DNA from: Cyclobacteriaceae bacterium
GTDB lineage: Bacteria > Bacteroidota > Bacteroidia > Cytophagales > Cyclobacteriaceae
Length of the DNA: 56,784 nt
NCBI GenBank assembly: GCA_020436085.1
Contig: JAGQYM010000028.1
Coordinates: 1 to 56,784 of the forward strand
Reading direction: 5' to 3'
In this document: positions 15,984 through 24,064 of the stretch, piece after piece
Layout: each line of letters starts with the position of its first letter
Numbering within the stretch: the first letter of the stretch is position 1
Program-made: the position numbers and the translations under genes
Notes under the pieces: model-generated
What the model was told of the DNA's origin: nothing
The model's database searches: none
What the model saw: the letters and a program-made list of their open reading frames with translations, nothing else

Positions 15984-17045
15984 GTGAGCGAACCGGAAAA
16001 AACGATAACCCATTCTGAAATTCAACTGAATGACGACAAATTCAGGATGATTGGCATACCCTTTTTTGGGATCCTGATTCCGAACGCTACCGGTCTTTTT
16101 GGTAGTCTCCCACTCACAAGTCTTGCCTATTGGCTCGGTTATATCCACTTCATTCTGCTGGCTTTTTTTATTTGGCAAGGCAACCGCTATCTCCTGTTTC
16201 GCACCCGTAAGCGATTTACCTGGTTTGACAAACCGATGGAAAAACTCATCCTCCTAATGATGAACAATGTTTTTTATACTGCTCCGGTTACTGTAGCATG
16301 GCTATGCTTGTGGTACATCTGGGCCGGCTTTCCAAAACCCGACTGGAGCGTGATTCAGGTGGTGGTATTAATCAACGTGATATGTGTGCTGTTTGTAACA
16401 CATGTTTATGAAACTGTTTTTCTGGTGAAGGAAAAAGAAAGTGAAACCGTAAAAAATGAACAACTACAACGCGCGAAGGCGGAGGCAGAATTGACAGCGC
16501 TGAAAAATCAGGTCGACCCTCATTTTATGTTTAACTCACTGAATACACTCTCACATCTGATTAAAACAGATTCAACAAAGGCACACGAGTTCACAGAGAA
16601 CCTTGCAGAAGTCTACCGCTACATTCTGATACAAAAGGATCATACCCTAGTTCTCCTTGAGGATGAGCTTGAGTTTACCCATCGATATACTGATCTGTTG
16701 CACCTGCGATTTGGTAAAGCATTGATCATTCAGAAGCAATTCAACGGCTCTGCTGAAAAAGACTTTCTCATCCCTCCCACTTCTGTTTTTGTAGCATTTG
16801 AAAATGCTGTAAAACACAACGAGATCAGCGAGCAAAATCCATTGTATATTGATGTAGATGTGAAAGACAATCGACTATACGTCATCAATCAAATACAGGA
16901 AAAGACAAATCGTCAACATTCGTCAAAAATTGGATTGAAGAACCTGGCAGAAAGATTTCAACTGGTGACAGGCGCCAATATTGAAGCGTATCGCTCTGAT
17001 GGAAAATTTATTGTGAGCATACCATTGACACCAATGCACAACTAA
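15984..17045 (+). CDS. LytS-type sensor histidine kinase (His_kinase family PF06580)
   Basis: 353 residues from a GTG start, the only plausible start because the open frame upstream has no other initiator. Four membrane helices (about 20-45, 48-70, 88-115, 122-148) are followed by a short coiled coil. The phospho-acceptor box is QVDPHFMFNSLNTLSHLI (His about 180), and the C-terminal ATPase has the N-box in FVAFENAVKHNE. It shares one base with the downstream LytTR regulator (TAATG). The stimulus is unknown. The family often monitors envelope or metabolite signals. Confidence 0.92.
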   Translation: MSEPEKTITHSEIQLNDDKFRMIGIPFFGILIPNATGLFGSLPLTSLAYWLGYIHFILLAFFIWQGNRYLLFRTRKRFTWFDKPMEKLILLMMNNVFYTAPVTVAWLCLWYIWAGFPKPDWSVIQVVVLINVICVLFVTHVYETVFLVKEKESETVKNEQLQRAKAEAELTALKNQVDPHFMFNSLNTLSHLIKTDSTKAHEFTENLAEVYRYILIQKDHTLVLLEDELEFTHRYTDLLHLRFGKALIIQKQFNGSAEKDFLIPPTSVFVAFENAVKHNEISEQNPLYIDVDVKDNRLYVINQIQEKTNRQHSSKIGLKNLAERFQLVTGANIEAYRSDGKFIVSIPLTPMHN

Positions 17046-17785
17046 TGAAGACAATAATCATAGAGGATGAACTCCCAGCCAGAGCCAAGCTTGAGTCGAT
17101 GCTTAAGGTGATTGACCCTGCCATTGATGTGGTGGTGCAACTTGGGAGTGTGAAAGATACATTGACATGGCTTTCAAAAAATCCAGAGCCAGATCTCGCC
17201 TTTGTTGACATTCAATTGTCTGATGATCACTCGTTCGAAATCTTTAGAAAACACCCCGTCAAGTTTCCGGTGGTGTTTACCACGGCCTACGATAAGTACT
17301 TACTGGAATCTTTCGAATTCAACTCGGTCGACTATCTGTTGAAACCGATCACAGAAGACAAACTGAGACGCTCACTGGATAAAGTAAAGAAACTCCAGGA
17401 GCATTTTCTTCAAGGCAACTTATTGAAGATTCTAAATCATATTCAATCTCCTTCGCGGGACCGCATACTTGCAAAAAAAGGAACGGAGTACATTGCTTTA
17501 AACCTGAACGACATCGCCTATTTCTTCACCGAACACAAAATCGTTTTCGCCAGAGACTTTACCGGGCGTCAATTGATCGTTGACAAAACATTGGCTGAAT
17601 TAGAAACCATGGTAGATCAACTAAAATTCTTTCGCATTAACCGTAAGTATCTAAGTTGTCTCAACGCTATCGAAAAATTCAAACCAGACAACGGAAAGAT
17701 CAAAATCTTTCTCAATCCAGACTGCAAGGAAGAGGTTTTTGTCAGCAAAGAAACAGCCCCAGCTTTTCGAGAATGGATTAACTAG
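17045..17785 (+). CDS. LytTR-family response regulator
   Basis: 246 residues. The receiver domain (1-120) has acidic residues EDE at 7-9, phospho-acceptor Asp about 55 in FVDIQL and Lys in LLKPI. A LytTR DNA-binding domain (about 140-246) includes FFRINRKYLSCLNAIEKF. It is translationally coupled to the upstream LytS-type kinase. Its 3' end overlaps the convergent VOC gene by 8 bp. The promoter targets cannot be read from the window. Confidence 0.93.
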   Translation: MKTIIIEDELPARAKLESMLKVIDPAIDVVVQLGSVKDTLTWLSKNPEPDLAFVDIQLSDDHSFEIFRKHPVKFPVVFTTAYDKYLLESFEFNSVDYLLKPITEDKLRRSLDKVKKLQEHFLQGNLLKILNHIQSPSRDRILAKKGTEYIALNLNDIAYFFTEHKIVFARDFTGRQLIVDKTLAELETMVDQLKFFRINRKYLSCLNAIEKFKPDNGKIKIFLNPDCKEEVFVSKETAPAFREWIN

Positions 17786-18197
17786 ATATCGTTTTACCCT
17801 CCACCATGCCGTCATAGGCAGTGTCAATCGGCTCCCACAGTTCAATCTTGTTTCCTTCGGGATCCATGATCCAGCCAAACTTACCATATTCAAAAGTCTC
17901 CATCTCTCCTACCACTTGCACACCTTCTTCTTTCAAGACTTTTAATAGCTCTTCAAGGTTTTCAACGCGGTAGTTGAACATAAAGTCCTTCTTTGATGGA
18001 TCGTAATATTTTGTGTCTTCTGAAAATGGACTCCACGCTGTGTATCCAGATTTCTTACTTTCTTTTTGAATCCAGGCAAACGAGCATCCATATTGATCAT
18101 ACGGAAAGCCCAAATGTTTCTCGTACCATTTTTTAATACCATCAGGATCTTTTGCCTTGAAAAAAATTCCACCAATGCCTGTAACTCTCTTTTTCAT
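17778..18197 (-). CDS. Glyoxalase/VOC-superfamily protein
   Basis: 139 residues. It opens VTGIGGIFFKAKDPDGIKKWYEKHLGF, the first beta-alpha-beta-beta-beta module of the VOC fold. The second module ends FGWIMDPEGNKIELWEP with the metal-ligand Glu. Many such proteins are dioxygenases or glyoxalase-like enzymes of unknown substrate. It is the distal gene of the luxR - DUF4199 - VOC unit. Confidence 0.88.
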   Translation of the reverse strand: MKKRVTGIGGIFFKAKDPDGIKKWYEKHLGFPYDQYGCSFAWIQKESKKSGYTAWSPFSEDTKYYDPSKKDFMFNYRVENLEELLKVLKEEGVQVVGEMETFEYGKFGWIMDPEGNKIELWEPIDTAYDGMVEGKTISS

Positions 18198-18220
18198 ATT
18201 AGTTGAAGTTTGATTTTATG

Positions 18221-18760
18221 TTATACAGAAACTTTGACCTCTGACCGCCTCACCACGGCTGCCGTGATCAAAGTAATCACCAGTCCCACGGGCAGAATCT
18301 CCATCAGCGTCATACCAAATCTGATCACCGGGTTCTTATACATTTCCGACATTGACTGCATCTCGGATTTCATCTCATCAATTTCCGCTGGCGATGCTCC
18401 TTCATTTTCCATCTGCGACACATATTGATCAGTGTATTGCGTCATAAATTCATCAGGTCCGGTGCCAGTTGCCATATATGCTTCCCAACCCAGCGCATAG
18501 ATTGCGGATGCCACCAGCGCAATAAAGATTCCCACCTGAAATGCTTTGCCGAAAGTGATTTTGCCATCGCTATGATTATCTCTGAATGATTTTACTCCAA
18601 AAAAGATCATTGACAACGCAATGATCATAGTAGAGTAGCCAATGACCTCTCCATTTTCAAAAGAGATGGTGCCATTTCCCATCAATGGCATACTTATAAA
18701 AAACATGGCTACCTCTATCAAGCCTGCGATGGATCCGAAAATAAATACGACTTTTTTCAT
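18221..18760 (-). CDS. DUF4199 family membrane protein
   Basis: 179 residues from the ATG at 18760. A longer GTG-initiated frame reaches 18841, but it would add a non-hydrophobic tail that covers a palindromic operator, so I reject it. There are four helices: about 3-25, 33-52, 67-90, and a C-terminal one in ILPVGLVITLITAAVV. It has the acidic DUF4199 loop with many Glu and Met residues. Function is unknown. It lies directly downstream of the membrane-bound LuxR regulator, an association that suggests it is that regulator's target. Confidence 0.85.
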   Translation of the reverse strand: MKKVVFIFGSIAGLIEVAMFFISMPLMGNGTISFENGEVIGYSTMIIALSMIFFGVKSFRDNHSDGKITFGKAFQVGIFIALVASAIYALGWEAYMATGTGPDEFMTQYTDQYVSQMENEGASPAEIDEMKSEMQSMSEMYKNPVIRFGMTLMEILPVGLVITLITAAVVRRSEVKVSV

Positions 18761-18807
18761 TTGCGTTTTTGTTTGTCCAAAACAAGCAACAAAGGCCTGT
18801 CCGACCT

Positions 18808-18823
18808 TCACCCGATCGGGTGA
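18808..18823. promoter_or_regulatory. 16-bp perfect palindrome upstream of DUF4199 gene (candidate operator)
   Basis: TCACCCGATCGGGTGA is its own reverse complement. It lies between the luxR stop (18858) and the DUF4199 start (18760), 48-63 bp upstream of the latter. No T-run follows on either strand, so a terminator is unlikely. The membrane-bound LuxR protein encoded next door is the obvious candidate binder, which is inference. Confidence 0.55.
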
Positions 18824-18857
18824 TTTTCCGAATTTAACCACATTTCGCCCGAAAGTA

Positions 18858-19280
18858 TTAGGGAATCAGGCGGTGTTCCTTGGCTTTTTGAAGGGCTTGT
18901 GTTCTGCGGCTGGCTTCCAACTTTAGAAAAAGGTTGGAGAGATGAGTTTTCACCGTATTCAATGAAACGAACAACGCATCGGCAATCTCCTGGTTCGAAT
19001 GCCCTTTGGCCATCAGTTGAAGGACTTCCAGTTCGCGTTTACTGATATTCAATCGGGTCAACTCATCCTGATCGAGTTCAAATTCAGGCGAAACATACAC
19101 CACTTTTTTTCGGGTGAGTCGAAGACCAGCCCACACGCCCAACACGGTGAACATCACCGCGATAAATCCGACATAGAACTCAATAGTCAGATCCTTTACC
19201 CAAAAGCGGTACTGAATGATCTTCATGACGAAAACCAAGGCGGCCAATGCAAGTCCATATAATAAAATAGTCCTCTTCAC
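18858..19280 (-). CDS. Membrane-anchored LuxR-type HTH transcriptional regulator
   Basis: 140 residues if it starts at the GTG at 19280. A TTG at 19307 is the outermost alternative. I favour the GTG because the protein then opens MKRTILLYG straight into the first helix. Two membrane helices (about 5-22 and 34-55) are followed by a LuxR/GerE helix-turn-helix: LNISKRELEVLQLMAKGHSNQEIADALFVSLNTVKTHLSNLF (given here only as landmarks of the roughly 60-residue domain). There is no receiver domain, so signal input must come through the membrane part or a partner such as DUF4199. Confidence 0.85.
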   Translation of the reverse strand: MKRTILLYGLALAALVFVMKIIQYRFWVKDLTIEFYVGFIAVMFTVLGVWAGLRLTRKKVVYVSPEFELDQDELTRLNISKRELEVLQLMAKGHSNQEIADALFVSLNTVKTHLSNLFLKLEASRRTQALQKAKEHRLIP

Positions 19281-19420
19281 CTCGACCAAACTACAAAATG
19301 TCTTCAAAGGTGAGAATAGAGAAAATCACTTTGTTGTCGTAAATGACTGTCCACACCCAGACAATTCCTTTTCAATTGCCAGAATAAACTTTACATTTAT
19401 TCAACTCGTTTTTTTCGCAA

Positions 19421-21157
19421 ATGCAAATCAAAAAATCCAACACAAACTACGATGCTATTATCGTAGGGTCAGGAGCCGGAGGTGGAATGGCTGCATACAT
19501 GCTAAGTCAGGCAGGTTTGAAAATCGCATTACTCGAAGCTGGCCCGATGTATGACCCCACCAAAAATGTAACACAACTGAAATGGCCGTGGGAGTCTCTT
19601 CGAAGAGGGGCCAGCACAGAGTTCCGACCCTTTGGTGACTTTGATGCATCGTATGGTGGATGGACTTTGGATGGTGAGCCCTATACTCACAAAGACGGAA
19701 CGAAGTTCGACTGGTGGCGCTCCAGAATGCTGGGAGGTCGCACCAACCACTGGGGTAGAATATCGCTGCGATTTGGCCCAAAAGATTTCAAGCGAAAAAG
19801 TATTGACGGCCTCGGAGAGGATTGGCCAATCGGTTACGATGATGTAGCACCTTACTATGATAAAGTAGATCAACTCATTGGAGTATTTGGCTCGAAGGAA
19901 AATTTACCTAACGAACCAGATGGAATTTTTCTACCTCCTCCAAAGCCGCGGCTTCATGAGATGTTCATCAAGGAAGCGGCAACATCAATCGACATTCCAG
20001 TCATTCCATCACGGTTATCTATACTCACGCGGCCATTGCCTAATAACAAAAATAGAGGTGCGTGTTTCTTTTGCTCTCAATGTAATCGCGGGTGCACTGT
20101 ATATGGCGACTTCTCATCTTCATCCGTACTGGTGAATCCCTCTTTGCTTACAGGCAATGTTGATCTGGTCACAAATGCCATGGCGAGGGAGGTGACTACC
20201 GATGCCAACGGAAAACCTACAGGTGTGTCTTACATTAATAAAGAAGACATGCAGGAATACACCATCAATGGAAAGGTGATCATTCTTGCTGCGAGCGCGT
20301 GTGAGTCCGCTCGACTGCTACTTAACTCAAAATCAGACAAACATCCTAACGGACTGGCCAATTCAAGCAATATAGTCGGCAAGTATCTCCACGACAGTAC
20401 AGGCGCATCCATGGGCGGATTCTTGCCAAAGCTTGTAAATAGAAAACGCTACAACGAAGATGGTGTTGGTGGTCTTCACGTGTACACCCCCTGGTGGCTG
20501 GACAATAAAAAGCTTGATTTCCCTCGAGGTTATCATATCGAGTATTGGGGAGGAATGGGAATGCCCGGCTACGGCTTTGGCTTCGGCATGGAAAACCTTA
20601 ACGGGAAATATCCAGGTCGAAATGGCGAAACGAAACCAGCCGGTGGATATGGTGCATCGTTGAAAGATGACTATCGCTATTTCTACGGAGCCTCATTTGG
20701 CATGGCAGGTCGTGGGGAGGCGGTAGCGCGCGAAGACAATTACTGTGAAATTGATCCCACAACTGTAGATAAGTTTGGTATTCCTGTGCTGCGCTTTCAT
20801 TACAAGTGGAGCGACTATGAGATCAAGCAGGCCAAACACATGAAGCAGACTTTCGAGGAAATCATCCATACGATGGGCGCTGAGGTAACCTGGGGCAAGT
20901 CGGGACCGGAGGACAACTACGGACTGGAGAACCCAGGAAAGATTATCCATGAGGTGGGGACAACACGAATGGGTAACGACCCAACGAAGTCTATAGTGAA
21001 CAAATACAATCAAGCCCACGACTGTGATAATCTTTTTGTGGTCGATGGTGGAGCTTTCGTGTCACAGGCAGATAAGAATCCAACATGGACTATTCTTGCT
21101 CTTGCCATGCGCGCCTCTGACTACATCGTGGATGAACTGAAGAAACAAAACATATAG
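19421..21157 (+). CDS. GMC-family FAD dehydrogenase with Fe-S-type cysteine cluster
   Basis: 578 residues. The N-terminal FAD motif GSGAGGGMAAYMLSQAG is at about 17-33, and the C-terminal GMC block has HEVGTTRMGNDP and NPTWTILALAMRASDYI with the catalytic His/Asn region. At about 215-225 it has cysteines spaced C-x2-C-x2-C-x3-C. The C215-x5-C221-x3-C225 subset matches the 3Fe-4S ligand spacing I recall for Burkholderia FAD glucose dehydrogenase alpha subunits. The partner small subunit follows 64 bp downstream. The substrate is probably a sugar or sugar alcohol, but this is inferred. No leader is present, so export would rely on the Tat partner. Confidence 0.9.
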   Translation: MQIKKSNTNYDAIIVGSGAGGGMAAYMLSQAGLKIALLEAGPMYDPTKNVTQLKWPWESLRRGASTEFRPFGDFDASYGGWTLDGEPYTHKDGTKFDWWRSRMLGGRTNHWGRISLRFGPKDFKRKSIDGLGEDWPIGYDDVAPYYDKVDQLIGVFGSKENLPNEPDGIFLPPPKPRLHEMFIKEAATSIDIPVIPSRLSILTRPLPNNKNRGACFFCSQCNRGCTVYGDFSSSSVLVNPSLLTGNVDLVTNAMAREVTTDANGKPTGVSYINKEDMQEYTINGKVIILAASACESARLLLNSKSDKHPNGLANSSNIVGKYLHDSTGASMGGFLPKLVNRKRYNEDGVGGLHVYTPWWLDNKKLDFPRGYHIEYWGGMGMPGYGFGFGMENLNGKYPGRNGETKPAGGYGASLKDDYRYFYGASFGMAGRGEAVAREDNYCEIDPTTVDKFGIPVLRFHYKWSDYEIKQAKHMKQTFEEIIHTMGAEVTWGKSGPEDNYGLENPGKIIHEVGTTRMGNDPTKSIVNKYNQAHDCDNLFVVDGGAFVSQADKNPTWTILALAMRASDYIVDELKKQNI

Positions 21158-21218
21158 TATTAAGTATTGAGTTCTTAGTATATAGACTAGGACTTTGGAC
21201 TAAAGACTAACGACTACG
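21156..21218 (+). repeat. Nine tandem degenerate heptamers between dehydrogenase subunit genes
   Basis: Starting in the stop codon of the GMC gene, the sequence can be divided into nine consecutive 7-base units. The first four are AGT-type and the last five carry GACT, with GACT recurring at 21085+100 offsets 21185, 21191, 21198, 21205 and 21212. It ends 3 bp before the ATG of the small subunit. Confidence 0.6.
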
Positions 21219-21221
21219 AAC

Positions 21222-21875
21222 ATGGATAGAAGAAAATATTTAAAAACACTCGCAGTTGGTACCATCTCCGCCAGTGTGCTGCTGGACTCCTGCCAGCCTA
21301 CAGAAACAAAACCGACACAAGCGGCAGGTCCTCCACCTCTCGACAGACAGCCGCTGGAAAAAGCGCGCGAAGAAAAGTTGAAAGCTGAACAATTTTTCGA
21401 CCCGCACGAGTTGGCAACCATCACCGTATTGGTGGATATAATCATCCCACGTGATGACGTATCAGGAAGCGCCTCTGATGCCAAGGTGCCGGACTTTATT
21501 GAATTCATGGCGAAGGACAGGCCGGAACATCAAATCCCATTGAGAGGAGGTTTGAAGTGGTTGGACGTGCAAAGCTCAAAGCGCTTCAACAAGGTATTCA
21601 CAGATTGTTCAGCCTCTCAGCAAATCGAAATTGTCGATGACATTGCCTTTCCCGAACAGGCAAAGCCAGGAATGGAACAGGGTGTAGCATTCTTCAACCT
21701 TGTACGTAATCTCACTGCTACCGGATTTTTTACCAGCGAAATGGGCATCAAAGATCTGGGCTATGTAGGCAATCGCCCCAACCAATGGGATGGAGTTCCA
21801 CAAGAAGTACTGGATCAGTATGGAATCAAATACGATGAGCGCACGCTGAATGAGAGCGTGAGGTTTGATAGTTGA
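21222..21875 (+). CDS. Tat-leader gluconate 2-dehydrogenase subunit 3-family small subunit
   Basis: 217 residues. It opens MDRRKYLKTLAVG with a twin-arginine leader and a possible lipobox Cys at about 25. The mature part contains the family blocks FFDPHELATITVLVDIIIPRDD and DVPDFIEF-like VPDFIEFMAKD, then FFNLVRNLTATGFFTSEMG. Family knowledge: this is the gamma subunit that escorts a leaderless GMC flavoprotein through the Tat pathway. It follows that flavoprotein here. A cytochrome c subunit, the usual electron exit, is not in the window. Confidence 0.9.
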   Translation: MDRRKYLKTLAVGTISASVLLDSCQPTETKPTQAAGPPPLDRQPLEKAREEKLKAEQFFDPHELATITVLVDIIIPRDDVSGSASDAKVPDFIEFMAKDRPEHQIPLRGGLKWLDVQSSKRFNKVFTDCSASQQIEIVDDIAFPEQAKPGMEQGVAFFNLVRNLTATGFFTSEMGIKDLGYVGNRPNQWDGVPQEVLDQYGIKYDERTLNESVRFDS

Positions 21876-21984
21876 GTTCTGATCCGACCCTTGCATCTAT
21901 GTGAATCCAATTCGCATAATCTTACCATTTGGGTGATAGACAGGTCATCCACCTGTTCTAAATTCGATAAAATATCTAATCAAG

Positions 21985-22605
21985 GTGCGTTTCCTTTTGG
22001 TCGCAATCATCATTCTGTCCGGAGTTTCAACGGTCGCCAGTCAGAAACTGTCCGTTGTTGGAGGAATTGGGCTTGGCAGAACAACAACTAATCGTGAAGG
22101 CTCACCTTTACGGTTGTGGGCTTTGATCCACACTGGTGCCTACTACCACTTAAATCATAACATGGCAGTGGGAGTCGAGGTTTCAAACGAAGGAAGGCCA
22201 ATCAGTTGGTCAACAGATACATACCTGGATCAATCACCCTCACTAACGCAACATGATCCTACTTCAGCACATTCTAATCTTCTGCTCGCTAAATTCAGGT
22301 ATACATTTCTTCAAGAACAGGACATAGGATTATTCGCAGAAATTGGAGTTGGGCAGAATAAGTTTTTTCACCGTAACCTTGGTTTCGAAAATTCCTTGGT
22401 TTCGCGAAGAAATTTTGTCGTCACACCAGAAGTCGGCATTGCCGGGAAAGCCAGCCAACTCACGTTGGGGTTTCTACCGGGTGGGAGAACACCATTTTTA
22501 AGGCAAGAGAATAACGGCTATACTCAACTTCTGGAAAGTGTCCATTTGTCAGTGATTTATTTGAAGATTGGACTGGTTCTGTCTTTTCTGAAAAAGGAGG
22601 ACTGA
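21985..22605 (+). CDS. Hypothetical exported protein, probable small beta-barrel
   Basis: 206 residues from a GTG start, with a signal peptide (MRFLLVAIIILSGVSTVASQ). The mature part alternates amphipathic strands (KLSVVGGIGLGRT, NMAVGVEVSNEG, LLLAKFRYTFLQ, DIGLFAEIGVGQN) and ends in hydrophobic strands. It looks like a small outer-membrane barrel without a clear family. A 13-base near-palindrome (22611-22623) follows the stop. Confidence 0.65.
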   Translation: MRFLLVAIIILSGVSTVASQKLSVVGGIGLGRTTTNREGSPLRLWALIHTGAYYHLNHNMAVGVEVSNEGRPISWSTDTYLDQSPSLTQHDPTSAHSNLLLAKFRYTFLQEQDIGLFAEIGVGQNKFFHRNLGFENSLVSRRNFVVTPEVGIAGKASQLTLGFLPGGRTPFLRQENNGYTQLLESVHLSVIYLKIGLVLSFLKKED

Positions 22606-22610
22606 TTCTC

Positions 22611-22655
22611 GTCTTGACAAGACAAAAACCTTAGTCAAGGCTACCTTAGTCCAGG
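22611..22655. repeat. Short palindrome and two imperfect 15-bp direct repeats
   Basis: GTCTTGACAAGAC (22611-22623) is a dyad around one central base. It is followed at about 22628-22657 by two copies of a 15-bp unit beginning CCTTAGTC, differing at two or three bases. The unit shares CTTAGTCCAGG with the insert at 24079-24089. Possible weak transcript end for the upstream gene; otherwise unexplained. Confidence 0.45.
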
Positions 22656-22693
22656 CAAGTTTATTAACTTACTTCCACACTTAAGCATTTTCC

Positions 22694-23119
22694 ATGTTGC
22701 TCCGGAAAATTTCCATTGGCGTTGTCTTTCTCTGCATAGCCACTACTGCTTTAAGCCAAGTGGACTTAAAGGCCAAATATGAGAAGGAAGTAATCTATCT
22801 CAGTGGACGGTATTATTTCAAGAAAAACCAAAGGTATCCGATCAGGAACTTATCGAGTGAATTTCAAAATAGCCAAGACGGCCTCGTTGAACTAAACCTC
22901 GCCAAATCAGATTCTCGCAAGGCGAAGGGTTTTCTATTGATAGGCGCTCTGGCTTATTTTTCAGGCGCAATTGTGCTTTCCAACAATGAAGATGTCGGCA
23001 TTGGATTAGTTGTAGTTTCAATTCCCATTAACCTTTTAAGCATTCACTTCAGCTTAAAGGCAAACAAAAAACTCAATAGAGCTGTCTGGCTGAGGAATCG
23101 TGATATTTTGATTGAATAG
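22694..23119 (+). CDS. Hypothetical exported/membrane protein
   Basis: 141 residues. A signal peptide (about 1-22, ending ALSQ) is followed by a charged segment, then two hydrophobic stretches (about 76-95 and 102-118) that could be membrane helices. I do not recognise a family. It lies between two other exported-protein genes on the same strand, but spacing of 88 bp each side does not establish an operon. Confidence 0.6.
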   Translation: MLLRKISIGVVFLCIATTALSQVDLKAKYEKEVIYLSGRYYFKKNQRYPIRNLSSEFQNSQDGLVELNLAKSDSRKAKGFLLIGALAYFSGAIVLSNNEDVGIGLVVVSIPINLLSIHFSLKANKKLNRAVWLRNRDILIE

Positions 23120-23207
23120 TCACAATGGTGTGTAGACCCGGCTAATTAGCAATAATTGACAATGCGCTACGCGTAACTTTTGCACTCACCGGGAGTTTCC
23201 TCTCCTG

Positions 23208-24044
23208 ATGAAACCATTCCTAAAAATAGTCCATCTGGTTTTGGCGATCTTAGGCACTCAACACAGCTTCGCTGATATAGAGATTCTGTCCCTTTATAGC
23301 CATGTATTCAACAACACTAGAAGCATCCGAGTTTATCTCCCTCCCGGCTATTCAGTCGGAGGCAAAAGATATCCCATTCTTTACCTGACCGATGGTATCG
23401 CCAGTTTTCATGCCTATCAATTAGAAAAAGTTGTTGATAGTCTTATCCTCCACGATCGGATCAAACCTTTGATCATTGTTGGTATGGACAACGGTGGTTC
23501 AACGAAAGAATCAGTCAATGCTGTTAGAGACCGTGCTAATGAATATTTACCGTGGTCGGATTTAATGGAGACAGACTCCGCATTAGTTAATTTTTCTCCA
23601 AAAGGCCGACAATTTCAGCACTTCCTTTTCACAGAAATTATTCCTTTGGTTGAAAAGAAATACAGAACGAAATCAGGTCGTAAAAATATTGCGTTAGGAG
23701 GCGCATCCTACGGAGCGCTGGTTAGTCTATACACAGCAACGAAGAACCCGAATAAAATTGGACATCTACTTTTGGAGAGTCCGTCTCTGTATGTCCACGA
23801 TCATCAGATATTCAAAGAATCATTAGAAAGGTTGGTCGGAATTAAGACTTACATCGGCACTGGAACAATGGAAGGCGACAGCGAAGCCATTCAAGAAATG
23901 GCGTTGGATGATTGCGGAAGGTTGAAGTCACGACTCATCACACGAAATAAAGTGCATCTTGAAATTTCACCAGGTGCGGATCACTCATATGAGTCATTTG
24001 CAAGTAGGTTTCCTATTGCGCTTGAATTTTTATTCAATGACTAA
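23208..24044 (+). CDS. Exported serine esterase (enterochelin esterase/esterase D-like)
   Basis: 278 residues with a signal peptide (about 1-22). The alpha/beta-hydrolase esterase family is shown by VYLPPGYSVGGKRYPILYLTDG, nucleophile Ser about 167 in GGASYGALVS and catalytic His about 259 in GADHSYESF. Relatives include siderophore-trilactone esterases and Fes/IroE-like enzymes, as well as general carboxylesterases. No siderophore genes are nearby, so the substrate is left open. Confidence 0.88.
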   Translation: MKPFLKIVHLVLAILGTQHSFADIEILSLYSHVFNNTRSIRVYLPPGYSVGGKRYPILYLTDGIASFHAYQLEKVVDSLILHDRIKPLIIVGMDNGGSTKESVNAVRDRANEYLPWSDLMETDSALVNFSPKGRQFQHFLFTEIIPLVEKKYRTKSGRKNIALGGASYGALVSLYTATKNPNKIGHLLLESPSLYVHDHQIFKESLERLVGIKTYIGTGTMEGDSEAIQEMALDDCGRLKSRLITRNKVHLEISPGADHSYESFASRFPIALEFLFND

Positions 24045-24064
24045 AATTACGCGTCAGGCAACCG

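Noticed and set aside
18761-18841. Extension of the DUF4199 gene to a GTG at 18841
   Set aside because: It covers a perfect palindrome and adds a polar segment before the first membrane helix.
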